Assembly (NCBI RefSeq): GCF_004535825.1
Contig: NZ_SGVY01000002.1
Location: forward strand, 106,984 to 170,983
DNA from: Segatella hominis
Lineage (GTDB): Bacteria; Bacteroidota; Bacteroidia; Bacteroidales; Bacteroidaceae
Length of the DNA stretch: 64,000 nucleotides
Direction: 5' to 3'
In this document: in pieces, positions 54,354 to 62,451 of the stretch
Position numbering within the stretch: position 1 is the first letter of the stretch
How the letters are laid out: each line of letters starts with the position of its first letter
The notes under the pieces: model-generated
Seen by the model: only the letters and a program-made list of their open reading frames with translations
What the model was told of the DNA's origin: nothing
Database searches by the model: none
Program-made: the position numbers and the translations under genes

Positions 54354-57300
54354 TTAGAAGCCTACATTCAAGCTGATGGTGTAGGTACGCTGCAATGGGT
54401 AAGAAGGAGCATTGGATGCTCGTGTCTCAGGATCACCCCACTTGTAAGGAGTAAAGGTAAGGAGGTTGTATCCGGAAAGGGTTACCTCGCACTTGTTCAT
54501 ACCTATCTTCTTGAAAGTAGGATTAATGAAATCGTAAGACAGAGATACGGTCTTCAGACGGAGATACTTCGCATCTTTCTCCCAAAGGTCAGATTCTGTA
54601 TAATTCTGCTCAGCATTATCCCAAGTGGCACGTGGATAAAGCGCATTCTGCGACTCATAGCTTCCTGGTGTCCATGTGTTGTTCACATGGTATGAGAGGA
54701 GTCCACCCTGGGTTGTATTGGAAGAACAGTAGAATGGCTGACGGAACACATCGGTGATGTAACGGCTTACATTCCATGCACCCGTGAGCTGCATGTTGAA
54801 GGTCAGGCGCTTGTAGTTGAAACCAAGTGTCAAACCTGCCATGTACTCAGGATCATCCGTATAACCATTGTCACGGGTCTTATCATTAGGATCTATCTTA
54901 CCATCGCCGTCAAGATCGATATATACACAATCTCCAGGCATGAGGTAATCCTTCAGCTGTGCTGGGAATGGCTGACCGAAAGTCTGCTCATACTCTACCT
55001 TGGTCTGCTCGCCCTCGTAATACTTCCAGAACTTATACATAGAACGGGCACCGATGCGGTGACCCTTTGCCAACATATAGTCGTTCTTCTGAGGCTCTTC
55101 CCTCATCTCGATGATCTCATTCTGGTTGTAAGAGAGATTCAACTTACCCCAGAAGCGGAAGTCCTTACCTATCTTGTCATTGTAACCGAGAGAAAGTTCC
55201 CAACCCCATGACTTGGTCTCACCGGCATTGGTATATGGCATGGTGAAACCAATGGTAGATGGTACGGTTGCATCGCGTACAAGGATATCAGTACGATGCT
55301 CACGATAGTAATCGAAGGTTGTCTTAAAGCGGTCGCCGAAGAAATACAGATCGAAACCATAGTCCTGCTTGAATGCCTTCTCCCAACCGATATCCGGATT
55401 GTTCTTGATAGACTCGTAAGCACCGGCTATGGAAGATGTTCCCTGTACGGTACCTGACTGGGCATTACCGAAGAGATAACCGTATGTATCTGCCCAGTTG
55501 GACATATTATTGACCAATCCATAAGAACCGGTGATATATGGGTCAGCAAGATACATAAATCGGATTTTATCAAAAGTCTTATCATTACCTACGAGACCCC
55601 AAGAGGCACGGAGTTTGAAGAAAGAAGCTATCTTGGAAATTGGCTTCCAGAACTTTTCCTCACTGATAATCCAACCGATAGAACCAGCAGGAAAGGTACC
55701 GAAACGGCGACCTGGTGCGAAATTCTCAGAACCATTGTAACCCATGTTGAACTCTGCCATATATCTGTTGGCATAGTCGTAAGTTACACGACCCACAAGA
55801 CCTACGTAAGAACGAGGTACATCCGGATATGAAGTATAAGAATAATAATACTGCTTAGACTGGTTGTAAAGCATCAGGGCATTCACGGTATGCTTGCCGA
55901 ATACTCGTGAATAGTTGAAGCTACCCTCCAGGTACCAGTCACGTGCCTTACCCTGAGATGCTGAGTAAGAAGGATCGGTATCATTACCGTTCTGGCGATA
56001 TACGATATAAGGAGTGCCATCAGCATTGTAGATGACATTGCCCTGCTCATCGTACTGCACAAGTGGGTTGTAACTTGCCACCTGGCAGTTACCCTGCTTG
56101 TTGATTGTATAAGCTGAGTTGTAAGATCCCTTCGCCTTGAAACTCAGCCCCTTAGTTATGAAATCCAACTTCTGGTCGAGCACGAGATCCATCTGTATCT
56201 TGTTGATATTGGTCTGCATGAAACCTTTACCATAGTAACCCATACCATTATCTCCTGTGAACGGCAATTTCAATCCGTCTGTATAATCGGTAGTACAGTA
56301 AACTAACTTATTATCTATGATACCTGGGCTGGAGAAAGGAGTAGCATAATAAATCTGCTTGATCAGACCAGCAGCACCGGAACCGGTGTATGGCTTGTCG
56401 GCATTGCTCACGTTACCAGCCACATTGAAAGACAATGTAGTAGTCTTGGTAGCCTTGAGGTCGAGATTAGAACGGTAATTGAATCGGTGGTACTGATAAC
56501 CGAAGTCATAGTTGGCACCAAACTCCTTGAAGAGACCATCCTGAGAATAATAACCTGCAGAGATAAAGTACTTCACACGATCAGTTCCACCCGAGATATT
56601 CAAGTTGTGCTGCTGCTGAAGAGTTACATCTTTCATGATGTAATCAGCCCACTTGGTACTTGGGAAACGGATAGGGTCTGAGCCAGTGGCAAACTTCTGA
56701 ATAATACCCTCAGAGAAACTGTTAGAAAAAGTGTTTTCTGAAGTATATGCATCCAAATTTGGATATTTGCCATTTGCCACACTTTTGTTTGCACGCATCC
56801 AATAATCATTCAGAGACATCTGATTATAGAAGTTGGCATACTCATAAGAACTAGCCTGCTCCACCATCTTGGTAGGTGAAAGGGCTGTCCAGGAAGTTGA
56901 CACACTGATCTTCGCCTTACCTTGTGAACCGCGCTTGGTAGTAATCAGGACAACACCATTGGCACCACGAACACCGAACACGGCAGTCGCGGAAGCATCC
57001 TTCAATACGGTAACACTCTCGATTTCATTCGGGTCGATATCTGCCATGGTGCGCTCCACGCCATCCACCTGGATAAGAGGCTGAGAGTCTCCCCATGTAG
57101 CCTTACCGCGAACGAAGATTTCTGCAGCATCGCTACCTGGCTCACCGGAATACTGAACGGTAGTTACACCAGAAAGCTGACCACCCAGCACATTGTTGAC
57201 AGAACCAACAGAAGTACGTACCAAGTCTTCGCTCTTTACGCTGGAAATAGCACCGGTCATGGTTACCTTCTTCTGTACACCATAGGCAACAACCTCAACG

Positions 57301-57668
57301 GTATTCAAAGAAACAGCACCAGAAGTCTTCATCTGAACTTTCATTCCTTCCTTGGCTGCCACGATACTTTCGTCGTAACCAATATAGGTAATCTTGAGTT
57401 TCTGACCTGGCTTGACGTTGATACTGAAGTTACCATCCATATCGGTAATAGTACCTTGTGATGCACTTCCGCCTACAACCAGTACGGTCGCACCAATCAC
57501 TGGTTCGCCAGTCTCATCGACCACCGTACCTTTGACAGCCTTTGCCTGCTGCACGTTCAGCACCTCAGCATGAGCTTGCCCCCCCACGTAAGGGCTGAGC
57601 ATAAGCGCTGAGCATACCAAAGCAAATGGCAACACAGACTTTTTCATCATTTTGTTTTGTTTGCTCAT
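54354..57668 (-). CDS. SusC/RagA-family TonB-dependent receptor (first pair, full length)
   Basis: The 1104-aa protein has a signal peptide (start at Met1, Met7 or Met8), a carboxypeptidase-D-like domain at about 45-125 (KGTVVDETGEPVIGATVLVV), a TonB-box-like MKTSGAVSLNTVEVVAYG, the plug with LVRTSVGSVNNVLGGQLSGV and LKDASATAVFGVRGANGVVL, and a barrel that ends in RTYTISLNVGF. It is the first gene of a five-gene operon, susC-susD-susC-susD-unknown. It imports RG-I oligosaccharides by inference from neighbours. Confidence 0.95.
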   Translation of the reverse strand: MSKQNKMMKKSVLPFALVCSALMLSPYVGGQAHAEVLNVQQAKAVKGTVVDETGEPVIGATVLVVGGSASQGTITDMDGNFSINVKPGQKLKITYIGYDESIVAAKEGMKVQMKTSGAVSLNTVEVVAYGVQKKVTMTGAISSVKSEDLVRTSVGSVNNVLGGQLSGVTTVQYSGEPGSDAAEIFVRGKATWGDSQPLIQVDGVERTMADIDPNEIESVTVLKDASATAVFGVRGANGVVLITTKRGSQGKAKISVSTSWTALSPTKMVEQASSYEYANFYNQMSLNDYWMRANKSVANGKYPNLDAYTSENTFSNSFSEGIIQKFATGSDPIRFPSTKWADYIMKDVTLQQQHNLNISGGTDRVKYFISAGYYSQDGLFKEFGANYDFGYQYHRFNYRSNLDLKATKTTTLSFNVAGNVSNADKPYTGSGAAGLIKQIYYATPFSSPGIIDNKLVYCTTDYTDGLKLPFTGDNGMGYYGKGFMQTNINKIQMDLVLDQKLDFITKGLSFKAKGSYNSAYTINKQGNCQVASYNPLVQYDEQGNVIYNADGTPYIVYRQNGNDTDPSYSASQGKARDWYLEGSFNYSRVFGKHTVNALMLYNQSKQYYYSYTSYPDVPRSYVGLVGRVTYDYANRYMAEFNMGYNGSENFAPGRRFGTFPAGSIGWIISEEKFWKPISKIASFFKLRASWGLVGNDKTFDKIRFMYLADPYITGSYGLVNNMSNWADTYGYLFGNAQSGTVQGTSSIAGAYESIKNNPDIGWEKAFKQDYGFDLYFFGDRFKTTFDYYREHRTDILVRDATVPSTIGFTMPYTNAGETKSWGWELSLGYNDKIGKDFRFWGKLNLSYNQNEIIEMREEPQKNDYMLAKGHRIGARSMYKFWKYYEGEQTKVEYEQTFGQPFPAQLKDYLMPGDCVYIDLDGDGKIDPNDKTRDNGYTDDPEYMAGLTLGFNYKRLTFNMQLTGAWNVSRYITDVFRQPFYCSSNTTQGGLLSYHVNNTWTPGSYESQNALYPRATWDNAEQNYTESDLWEKDAKYLRLKTVSLSYDFINPTFKKIGMNKCEVTLSGYNLLTFTPYKWGDPETRASNAPSYPLQRTYTISLNVGF

Positions 57669-57993
57669 ATTTTATATAGGTTTTATGTTCTGTCCAATCC
57701 CCTATATACCAAAAAAGTCAATTTGCTTAATGACAGCTACAATATTCATCTGATAGCCTCAAATGCTATTGCAGAATGATTTTGAAATTGCATATAAGTT
57801 TCATCTTCCTTTAGGCAACCAATAGGTTCATCTTGTACAAAGCTAATTTAAGAATGCTTCTGTTTTAGTCGATCACTAATCTCGTTTTTTAGCTTACCAC
57901 TAATCTCGTTTTAGTTAATCGCTAATCCGTATAAGCTCTTGATTTAGTTTATTTCTAACTTCGTTTAAGTCTTGTTTTAGAATTATTTCGGTT
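57669..57993 (-). other. About 320-nt susC leader containing a degenerate tandem array
   Basis: Between the promoter and the first susC start there is no gene. At 57861-57980 about five drifting copies of CTAAAACGAGATTAGTGATN occur on the gene strand with a 22-24-bp period. The array lies inside the transcribed leader, unlike the arrays that follow stop codons. Confidence 0.6.
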
Positions 57994-58058
57994 GCAAAAG
58001 TACAGAATCTATTTATTTTGCTACCTTAAATTTTGATTATTAACCCTATTTTTTTGAT
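57994..58058 (-). promoter_or_regulatory. susC operon promoter with RhaR-type half-site pair
   Basis: The minus-strand -7 box TACTTTTG is at 57994-58001. The proximal site GGGTTAATAATCAAAATTT spans 58028-58046 with C at 58035, 34 bp from the -7 box edge, and the distal ATCAAAAAAA has C at 58056, exactly 21 bp further. Confidence 0.7.
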
Positions 58059-58127
58059 AACAAACCTAAAATATCGAATTCTATTTCTTAAAATTGCTTA
58101 TATTATTATATATAAATAGGTATATTA

Positions 58128-58179
58128 GAAACGATAATCATAGAAAAATTCTGCATTTCCTTTTTTTTTAGTAACTTTG
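58128..58179 (+). promoter_or_regulatory. Promoter of the AraC-type regulator with a half-site core
   Basis: TAACTTTG at 58172-58179 is the -7 box. GATAATCATAG around C 58139 shares the ATAATCA core with the susC site at the same distance (33 bp from the -7 box). The distal half is not evident, so autoregulation is only a weak inference. Confidence 0.5.
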
Positions 58180-58221
58180 CAAAAGAAACAAGTTACAACT
58201 ACCATTTATAACGAAAGATCT

Positions 58222-59097
58222 ATGCAAACAAGTAAATATTTGCTCGCCTCAGAACGGGATGCACAATGGGGGCTCACCATCAGCACTATCGGATATGAGG
58301 TGATAGAGCCACACGACAGCTACCCTACCAAGGGACATGCTGACGGCTACTATTTTGATATCAACAAAGGCAGAACGCTGGATGAATTTCAGTTGCTCTA
58401 TCTGACAGAGGGCGAAGGTGTTTTCCAGTCAGCCCACTGCCCAGAGACCGTCATCAAAGCTGGCGACATCTTCCTGTTGTTTCCTGGCGAATGGCATACT
58501 TACCACCCTACTCAAGGAAAAGGATGGAAAAGTTATTGGATAGGATTCAAGGGAAGAAACATTGACGACCGAGTGAAGCATAAGTTCCTCTCTCCAGAGA
58601 AGCCGATCTATCACGTGGGGTTCAGCAACGAAATCGTCAATCTATATGAGGAAGCACGATACATTGCTCAGGAGGAAGCTGCATACGCCCAGCAAACCTT
58701 GGCAGGTATCGCCAACCATCTCATCGGCCTGATGTACTCCTTGGAGCGTAATATTGAATTGAATAAAGATTCAAAGCATGTGGATATCATCAATAAAGCC
58801 CGTCTTCGCATCCGCGAATCATTGGAAGGCAACCTTACCATTCAGGAGATTGCGCAGGAACTCGGCATCAGCTATTCTTCCTTCCGCAAACTCTTCAAGG
58901 AGCACACCGGTTTCGCACCTGCCCTTTACCAGCAGAATCTGAAACTGCAGAGGGCAAAGGAACTGCTTTCCACTACCGATGATAGCATCAAGGAGATAGC
59001 CTACCGCCTTAATTTCGAGTCGCCAGACTACTTCTCTTCAAAATTCAAGAGTCAGACGGGCATGAAGCCTTCAGATTTCAGAAACATGAACAGATAA
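58222..59097 (+). CDS. rhaR: AraC-family transcriptional regulator, RhaR-like
   Basis: I start at ATG 58222 (MQTSKYLLASERDAQWGL), giving 291 aa; the longer frame to 58177 overlaps the -7 box. The N-terminal half is a cupin-like sensor (GRTLDEFQLLYLTEGEGVFQ, then AGDIFLLFPGEWHTYHP), and the C-terminal 100 residues carry two helix-turn-helix motifs (TIQEIAQELGISYSSFRKLF; SIKEIAYRLNFESPDYFSSK). It lies between the divergent susC operon and the rhaBAT genes. In Bacteroides thetaiotaomicron an AraC-family RhaR activates the rhamnose operon, which fits here. The ligand is probably L-rhamnose or a derivative. The repeated half-sites at the neighbouring promoters are its likely targets. Confidence 0.82.
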   Translation: MQTSKYLLASERDAQWGLTISTIGYEVIEPHDSYPTKGHADGYYFDINKGRTLDEFQLLYLTEGEGVFQSAHCPETVIKAGDIFLLFPGEWHTYHPTQGKGWKSYWIGFKGRNIDDRVKHKFLSPEKPIYHVGFSNEIVNLYEEARYIAQEEAAYAQQTLAGIANHLIGLMYSLERNIELNKDSKHVDIINKARLRIRESLEGNLTIQEIAQELGISYSSFRKLFKEHTGFAPALYQQNLKLQRAKELLSTTDDSIKEIAYRLNFESPDYFSSKFKSQTGMKPSDFRNMNR

Positions 59098-59181
59098 TTC
59101 AGAAAAACAGAACAGACTATATCAGAATCATAATAAAATACGTAACTAACATTTATCAACTCATAATTATCAAATGCTTAT

Positions 59182-59217
59182 AGGCTGCTTGCAGAACTAA
59201 AGGTTCACAAGCAGCCT
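59182..59217 (+). terminator. Hairpin terminator of rhaR
   Basis: AGGCTGCTTG (59182-59191) pairs with CAAGCAGCCT (59208-59217); an inner GAAC/GTTC stem fits in the loop. TGTCTTATTCC follows. The rest of 59098-59344 shows no gene. Confidence 0.8.
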
Positions 59218-59344
59218 TGTCTTATTCCAGCCCATTGGATTATTCCCTTTTTATCCATACACCCCTTTAAGCCTCCCATTCTATGATCCTTCTTTCATCA
59301 CTTCTCCCAAAAACATCCATCACTTCCCCAATTTTATACTGCCG

Positions 59345-59407
59345 CCAAATATCAAGGGCTGAAAATCAAAATCCCTTGTTGCATTTCACGATTTAGGTCT
59401 ATCTTTG
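59345..59407 (+). promoter_or_regulatory. rhaB promoter with RhaR-type half-site pair
   Basis: TATCTTTG at 59400-59407 is the -7 box and TTGC at 59379-59382 a weak -33. The site GGGCTGAAAATCAAAATCC (59356-59374) has C at 59367, 33 bp from the -7 box; the distal CCAAAT has C at 59346, exactly 21 bp away. An extra CAAGGG/CCCTTG inverted repeat (59353-59358, 59373-59378) brackets it. The leader is about 105 nt. Confidence 0.7.
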
Positions 59408-59517
59408 CACCGAAAATTTCAACAAAGACTTTGAAGTAACACATAAGGAACTTCGGAATCAACGGAAATTAAACTTAGAAATCAATAACATAAAATTAGA
59501 CTTAAAAACCTAGCAAA

Positions 59518-61017
59518 ATGGAACAAAAGAAATACTTCTTTGCAGTGGATTTAGGCGCCACCAGCGGAAGAACCATTATCGGTAGTTTATCAGATGGAAA
59601 GTTCAATCTGGAAGAACTGACACGTTTCGACAACCATCTCATCGAGACGGGCAATCACTTCTATTGGGACATCTATGCGCTCTATCTGGAAATCATCAAG
59701 GGCTTGAAACTCGTGGCTCAAAGAGGCATCAACATCCAGAGCATCGGAATCGACACCTGGGGATGCGACTTTGTATATGTGGGCAAGGACGGAGCCATCC
59801 TCCGCAACCCTCTCGCCTATCGAGACCCACATACAGTGGGCATGATGGAGAAATACTTCGACGAGCAAATCAGCAAGGAAAAGGTATATGAAAAGACGGG
59901 CATCCAGTTCATGAACTTCAACTCCCTCTTCCAGATATACGCTATGCGCAAGGCTGGCAATGTGGCTTTGGAGAATGCAAACAAAATACTCTTTATTCCG
60001 GATGCGCTGAGCTATATGCTTACCGGTAACGCTATCTGCGAATATACTGTAGCCTCCACCTCGCAGATTCTCAATCCGATGACAGGCGACCTCGACCAGG
60101 ATCTTGTTGAGAGTCTCGGATTGAAGCGCGAACAGTTTGGAGAAATGACAGCACCAGCTACCATCATCGGTACACTCACCGAGGAAGTACAGAAGATAAC
60201 TGGCTTGAATGCAGTACCTGTCATCGCTGTAGCAGGGCATGATACTGCCAGCGCAGTAGCTGCCGTTCCTGCCAAGAATGAAAAGTTCGCTTACCTCAGT
60301 TCTGGCACTTGGAGCCTCATGGGTATAGAGACTCAGAAGGCTATCATCAATGAACATAGCTATGAACTCAACTTCACAAACGAAGGCGGTATCGAGGGTA
60401 CTACCCGATTCCTCAAGAATATCTGTGGTATGTGGATCTACGAGCGTTGCCGTAAGGAATGGAAAGATGCGGCTGCTGCTAATAACAGTGACCAGACTTG
60501 TCTGGGACATGGCGAACTGATTGCTGAAGCAATGAAGCAGCCAGCCTTCCAGAGTATCATCAATCCAGACGATGCTGTCTTTGCCAACCCATCCAGCATG
60601 GTAGAAGCTATCAAGCAATATTGTGAAAAGACCGGTCAGCATGTACCTGAGAGCTACGGCGAGTTCTGCCGCTGCATCTTCGAAAGTCTTGCCCTTCGCT
60701 ACCGTCAGGTATTCACATGGCTCAAAGAATTTGCAGATTTCGATATCAACGTGCTCCACATCATCGGTGGCGGTTCTCTCAACCAATACCTCAACCAGTT
60801 TACAGCCAACAGTTGTGGCGTAACAGTTCTTGCTGGTCCACAAGAAGGTACAGCTATCGGAAATATCATGCTGCAGGCTAAGGCTTCCGGCTTGGTAAAG
60901 GATATCTGGGAAATGCGACAAATCATCGCCAACTCTCTGGAGTTGAAGAAATTCGAGCCACAGGACAAGGATGCTTGGGATGCTGCTTATGAGAAGTTTT
61001 TAAAGGTAAAAGGGTAA
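59518..61017 (+). CDS. rhaB: L-rhamnulokinase
   Basis: The 499-aa FGGY-family kinase starts FFAVDLGATSGRTIIGSL, the ATP phosphate-binding loop, with GIDTWGCDFVYVGKDG, then AVAGHDTASAVAAVPA and FAYLSSGTWSLMGIE in the substrate and ATP domains and VLHIIGGGSLNQYLNQF near 425. It phosphorylates L-rhamnulose to rhamnulose-1-phosphate. It is the first gene of rhaB-rhaA-rhaT behind a RhaR-type promoter. The final residues LKVKG are encoded by a GTAAAA-type repeat that continues past the stop. Confidence 0.95.
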   Translation: MEQKKYFFAVDLGATSGRTIIGSLSDGKFNLEELTRFDNHLIETGNHFYWDIYALYLEIIKGLKLVAQRGINIQSIGIDTWGCDFVYVGKDGAILRNPLAYRDPHTVGMMEKYFDEQISKEKVYEKTGIQFMNFNSLFQIYAMRKAGNVALENANKILFIPDALSYMLTGNAICEYTVASTSQILNPMTGDLDQDLVESLGLKREQFGEMTAPATIIGTLTEEVQKITGLNAVPVIAVAGHDTASAVAAVPAKNEKFAYLSSGTWSLMGIETQKAIINEHSYELNFTNEGGIEGTTRFLKNICGMWIYERCRKEWKDAAAANNSDQTCLGHGELIAEAMKQPAFQSIINPDDAVFANPSSMVEAIKQYCEKTGQHVPESYGEFCRCIFESLALRYRQVFTWLKEFADFDINVLHIIGGGSLNQYLNQFTANSCGVTVLAGPQEGTAIGNIMLQAKASGLVKDIWEMRQIIANSLELKKFEPQDKDAWDAAYEKFLKVKG

Positions 61018-61042
61018 AAAAGTAAAAAAGTAAAAAGGTAAA
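60997..61042 (+). repeat. GTAAAA short-repeat tract spanning the rhaB stop
   Basis: TTTTAAAGGTAAAAGGGTAA and further AAGTAAAA copies run across the stop codon at 61015-61017. The same 15-bp start TTTTTAAAGGTAAAA occurs at 39617-39635 in a spacer. Confidence 0.7.
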
Positions 61043-61091
61043 GAAAGAAATAAACAATAAAAGATTAACAATATAAAACTTAAAGACAATT

Positions 61092-62345
61092 ATGAAAGCA
61101 GATTTGATTTTGAAGAATTACGAGATTGCAAAAGAGCGCTATGCTGCTCTGGGTGTAGATACCGACAAGGCTATCGAGACATTGGAGAAAACTCCTATCT
61201 CTCTGCATTGCTGGCAGGCTGACGATGTAGTTGGTTTCGAGCGTGGCGAGGCTGCTTCTGGAGGTATCCAGAGTACAGGTAACTATCCTGGCAAGGCTCG
61301 CAATATCGATGAACTCCGACAGGATATTGAAAAGGTAAACTCTCTCCTCGCTGGTACCTTCCGTCTCAATCTCCACGAGATATATGGTGAGTTCGGGGGC
61401 AAGCAAATCGACCGTAACGAGGTAACCGTAGATCAGTTCACAGGTTGGATGCAGTGGGCAAAGGAGCAGAACATGAAGCTCGATTTCAACTCTACTTCTT
61501 TCTCTCACCCATTGAGTGGCAACCTCACTTTATCAAACCCAGACCCTGCTATCCGTGAGTTTTGGATTGAGCACACCAAGCGTTGCCGCCATATCGCTGA
61601 TGCAATGGGTAAGTTCCAGAACGATCCATGTATCATGAACATCTGGATACACGATGGCTCTAAGGATATCACTGTAGAGAAGGGACGCTATCGTGAGATT
61701 TTGAAGAACTCTCTTGATGAGATCTTGGCAGAGGAGTTGCCTAACATGAAGTCTTGTCTCGAAGCTAAACTCTTCGGTATTGGCTTGGAGGCTTACACCG
61801 TAGGTTCACACGACTTCTACGCTGGCTACTGCGCTAAGAACAATGTGATGTACACCCTCGATACAGGTCACTATGAGCCAACAGAGAACGTATCGGATGC
61901 AGTTTCAGCACTCCTGCTCTTTGTTCCTGAGTTGATGCTCCATGTATCTCGCCCAATGCACTGGGATTCAGATCACGTAACACTCTTCGACGACAATACC
62001 CGCAATCTCTTCTCTGAGTTGGTTCGTACCAATGCCCTCGACCGTGCTCATATCGGTCTCGACTACTTCGATGGTTCTATCAACCGTATCGGTGCTTACA
62101 TCATCGGTGTACGTGCTGCCCAGAAGTCATTGTTGCAGGCATTCCTTGAGCCTCTCGACACCCTCCGCAAGTACGAGGATGAAGGCAAGCTCTTCCAGCG
62201 TCTTGCTCTCTTGGAAGAAGAGAAGACATTGCCATTCGGCGCTGTATATGATTACTTCAACCTGAAGAACAACATCCCTGTTGGTGAGGAATACATCGCT
62301 GACATTGAGAAGTACGAGGCTGAAGTTCTCGCTAACCGCAAGTAA
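61092..62345 (+). CDS. rhaA: L-rhamnose isomerase
   Basis: The 417-aa enzyme has the family landmarks ISLHCWQADDVVGFE at about 35, GNYPGKARNIDELRQDIEKV at about 64, and metal and substrate residues in CIMNIWIHDGSKDITVEKGR (about 179-198) and SHDFYAGYCAKNNVMYTLDT (about 239). It converts L-rhamnose to L-rhamnulose with a divalent metal. It is 74 bp after rhaB in the same operon. A long imperfect hairpin follows it before rhaT. Confidence 0.95.
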   Translation: MKADLILKNYEIAKERYAALGVDTDKAIETLEKTPISLHCWQADDVVGFERGEAASGGIQSTGNYPGKARNIDELRQDIEKVNSLLAGTFRLNLHEIYGEFGGKQIDRNEVTVDQFTGWMQWAKEQNMKLDFNSTSFSHPLSGNLTLSNPDPAIREFWIEHTKRCRHIADAMGKFQNDPCIMNIWIHDGSKDITVEKGRYREILKNSLDEILAEELPNMKSCLEAKLFGIGLEAYTVGSHDFYAGYCAKNNVMYTLDTGHYEPTENVSDAVSALLLFVPELMLHVSRPMHWDSDHVTLFDDNTRNLFSELVRTNALDRAHIGLDYFDGSINRIGAYIIGVRAAQKSLLQAFLEPLDTLRKYEDEGKLFQRLALLEEEKTLPFGAVYDYFNLKNNIPVGEEYIADIEKYEAEVLANRK

Positions 62346-62441
62346 GTGAAGAACGAAGAGTGAAGAACGAAGAATTCAATAGTCTTATGGCTAAAAAAGC
62401 ATTTGAATTCTTCACTCTTCGTTCTTCACTCTTCACTTTAA
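62343..62441 (+). repeat. GTGAAGARNGAAGA elements, copies C and C', forming an inverted pair between rhaA and rhaT
   Basis: Starting at the rhaA stop, GTGAAGAACGAAGAGTGAAG continues to GAAGAATTCAA (62346-62379). It is answered by TTGAATTCTTCACTCTTCGT through to CTTCAC (62403-62436). The two arms can pair over 34 positions with three 2-nt mismatched bulges, giving a large hairpin that may weaken expression of rhaT or protect rhaBA mRNA. Confidence 0.75.
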
Positions 62442-62451
62442 TTATACAATT

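Noticed and set aside
59590-60921. 443-codon open frame antisense to rhaB
   Set aside because: Shadow of the rhamnulokinase; residue pattern is not protein-like.
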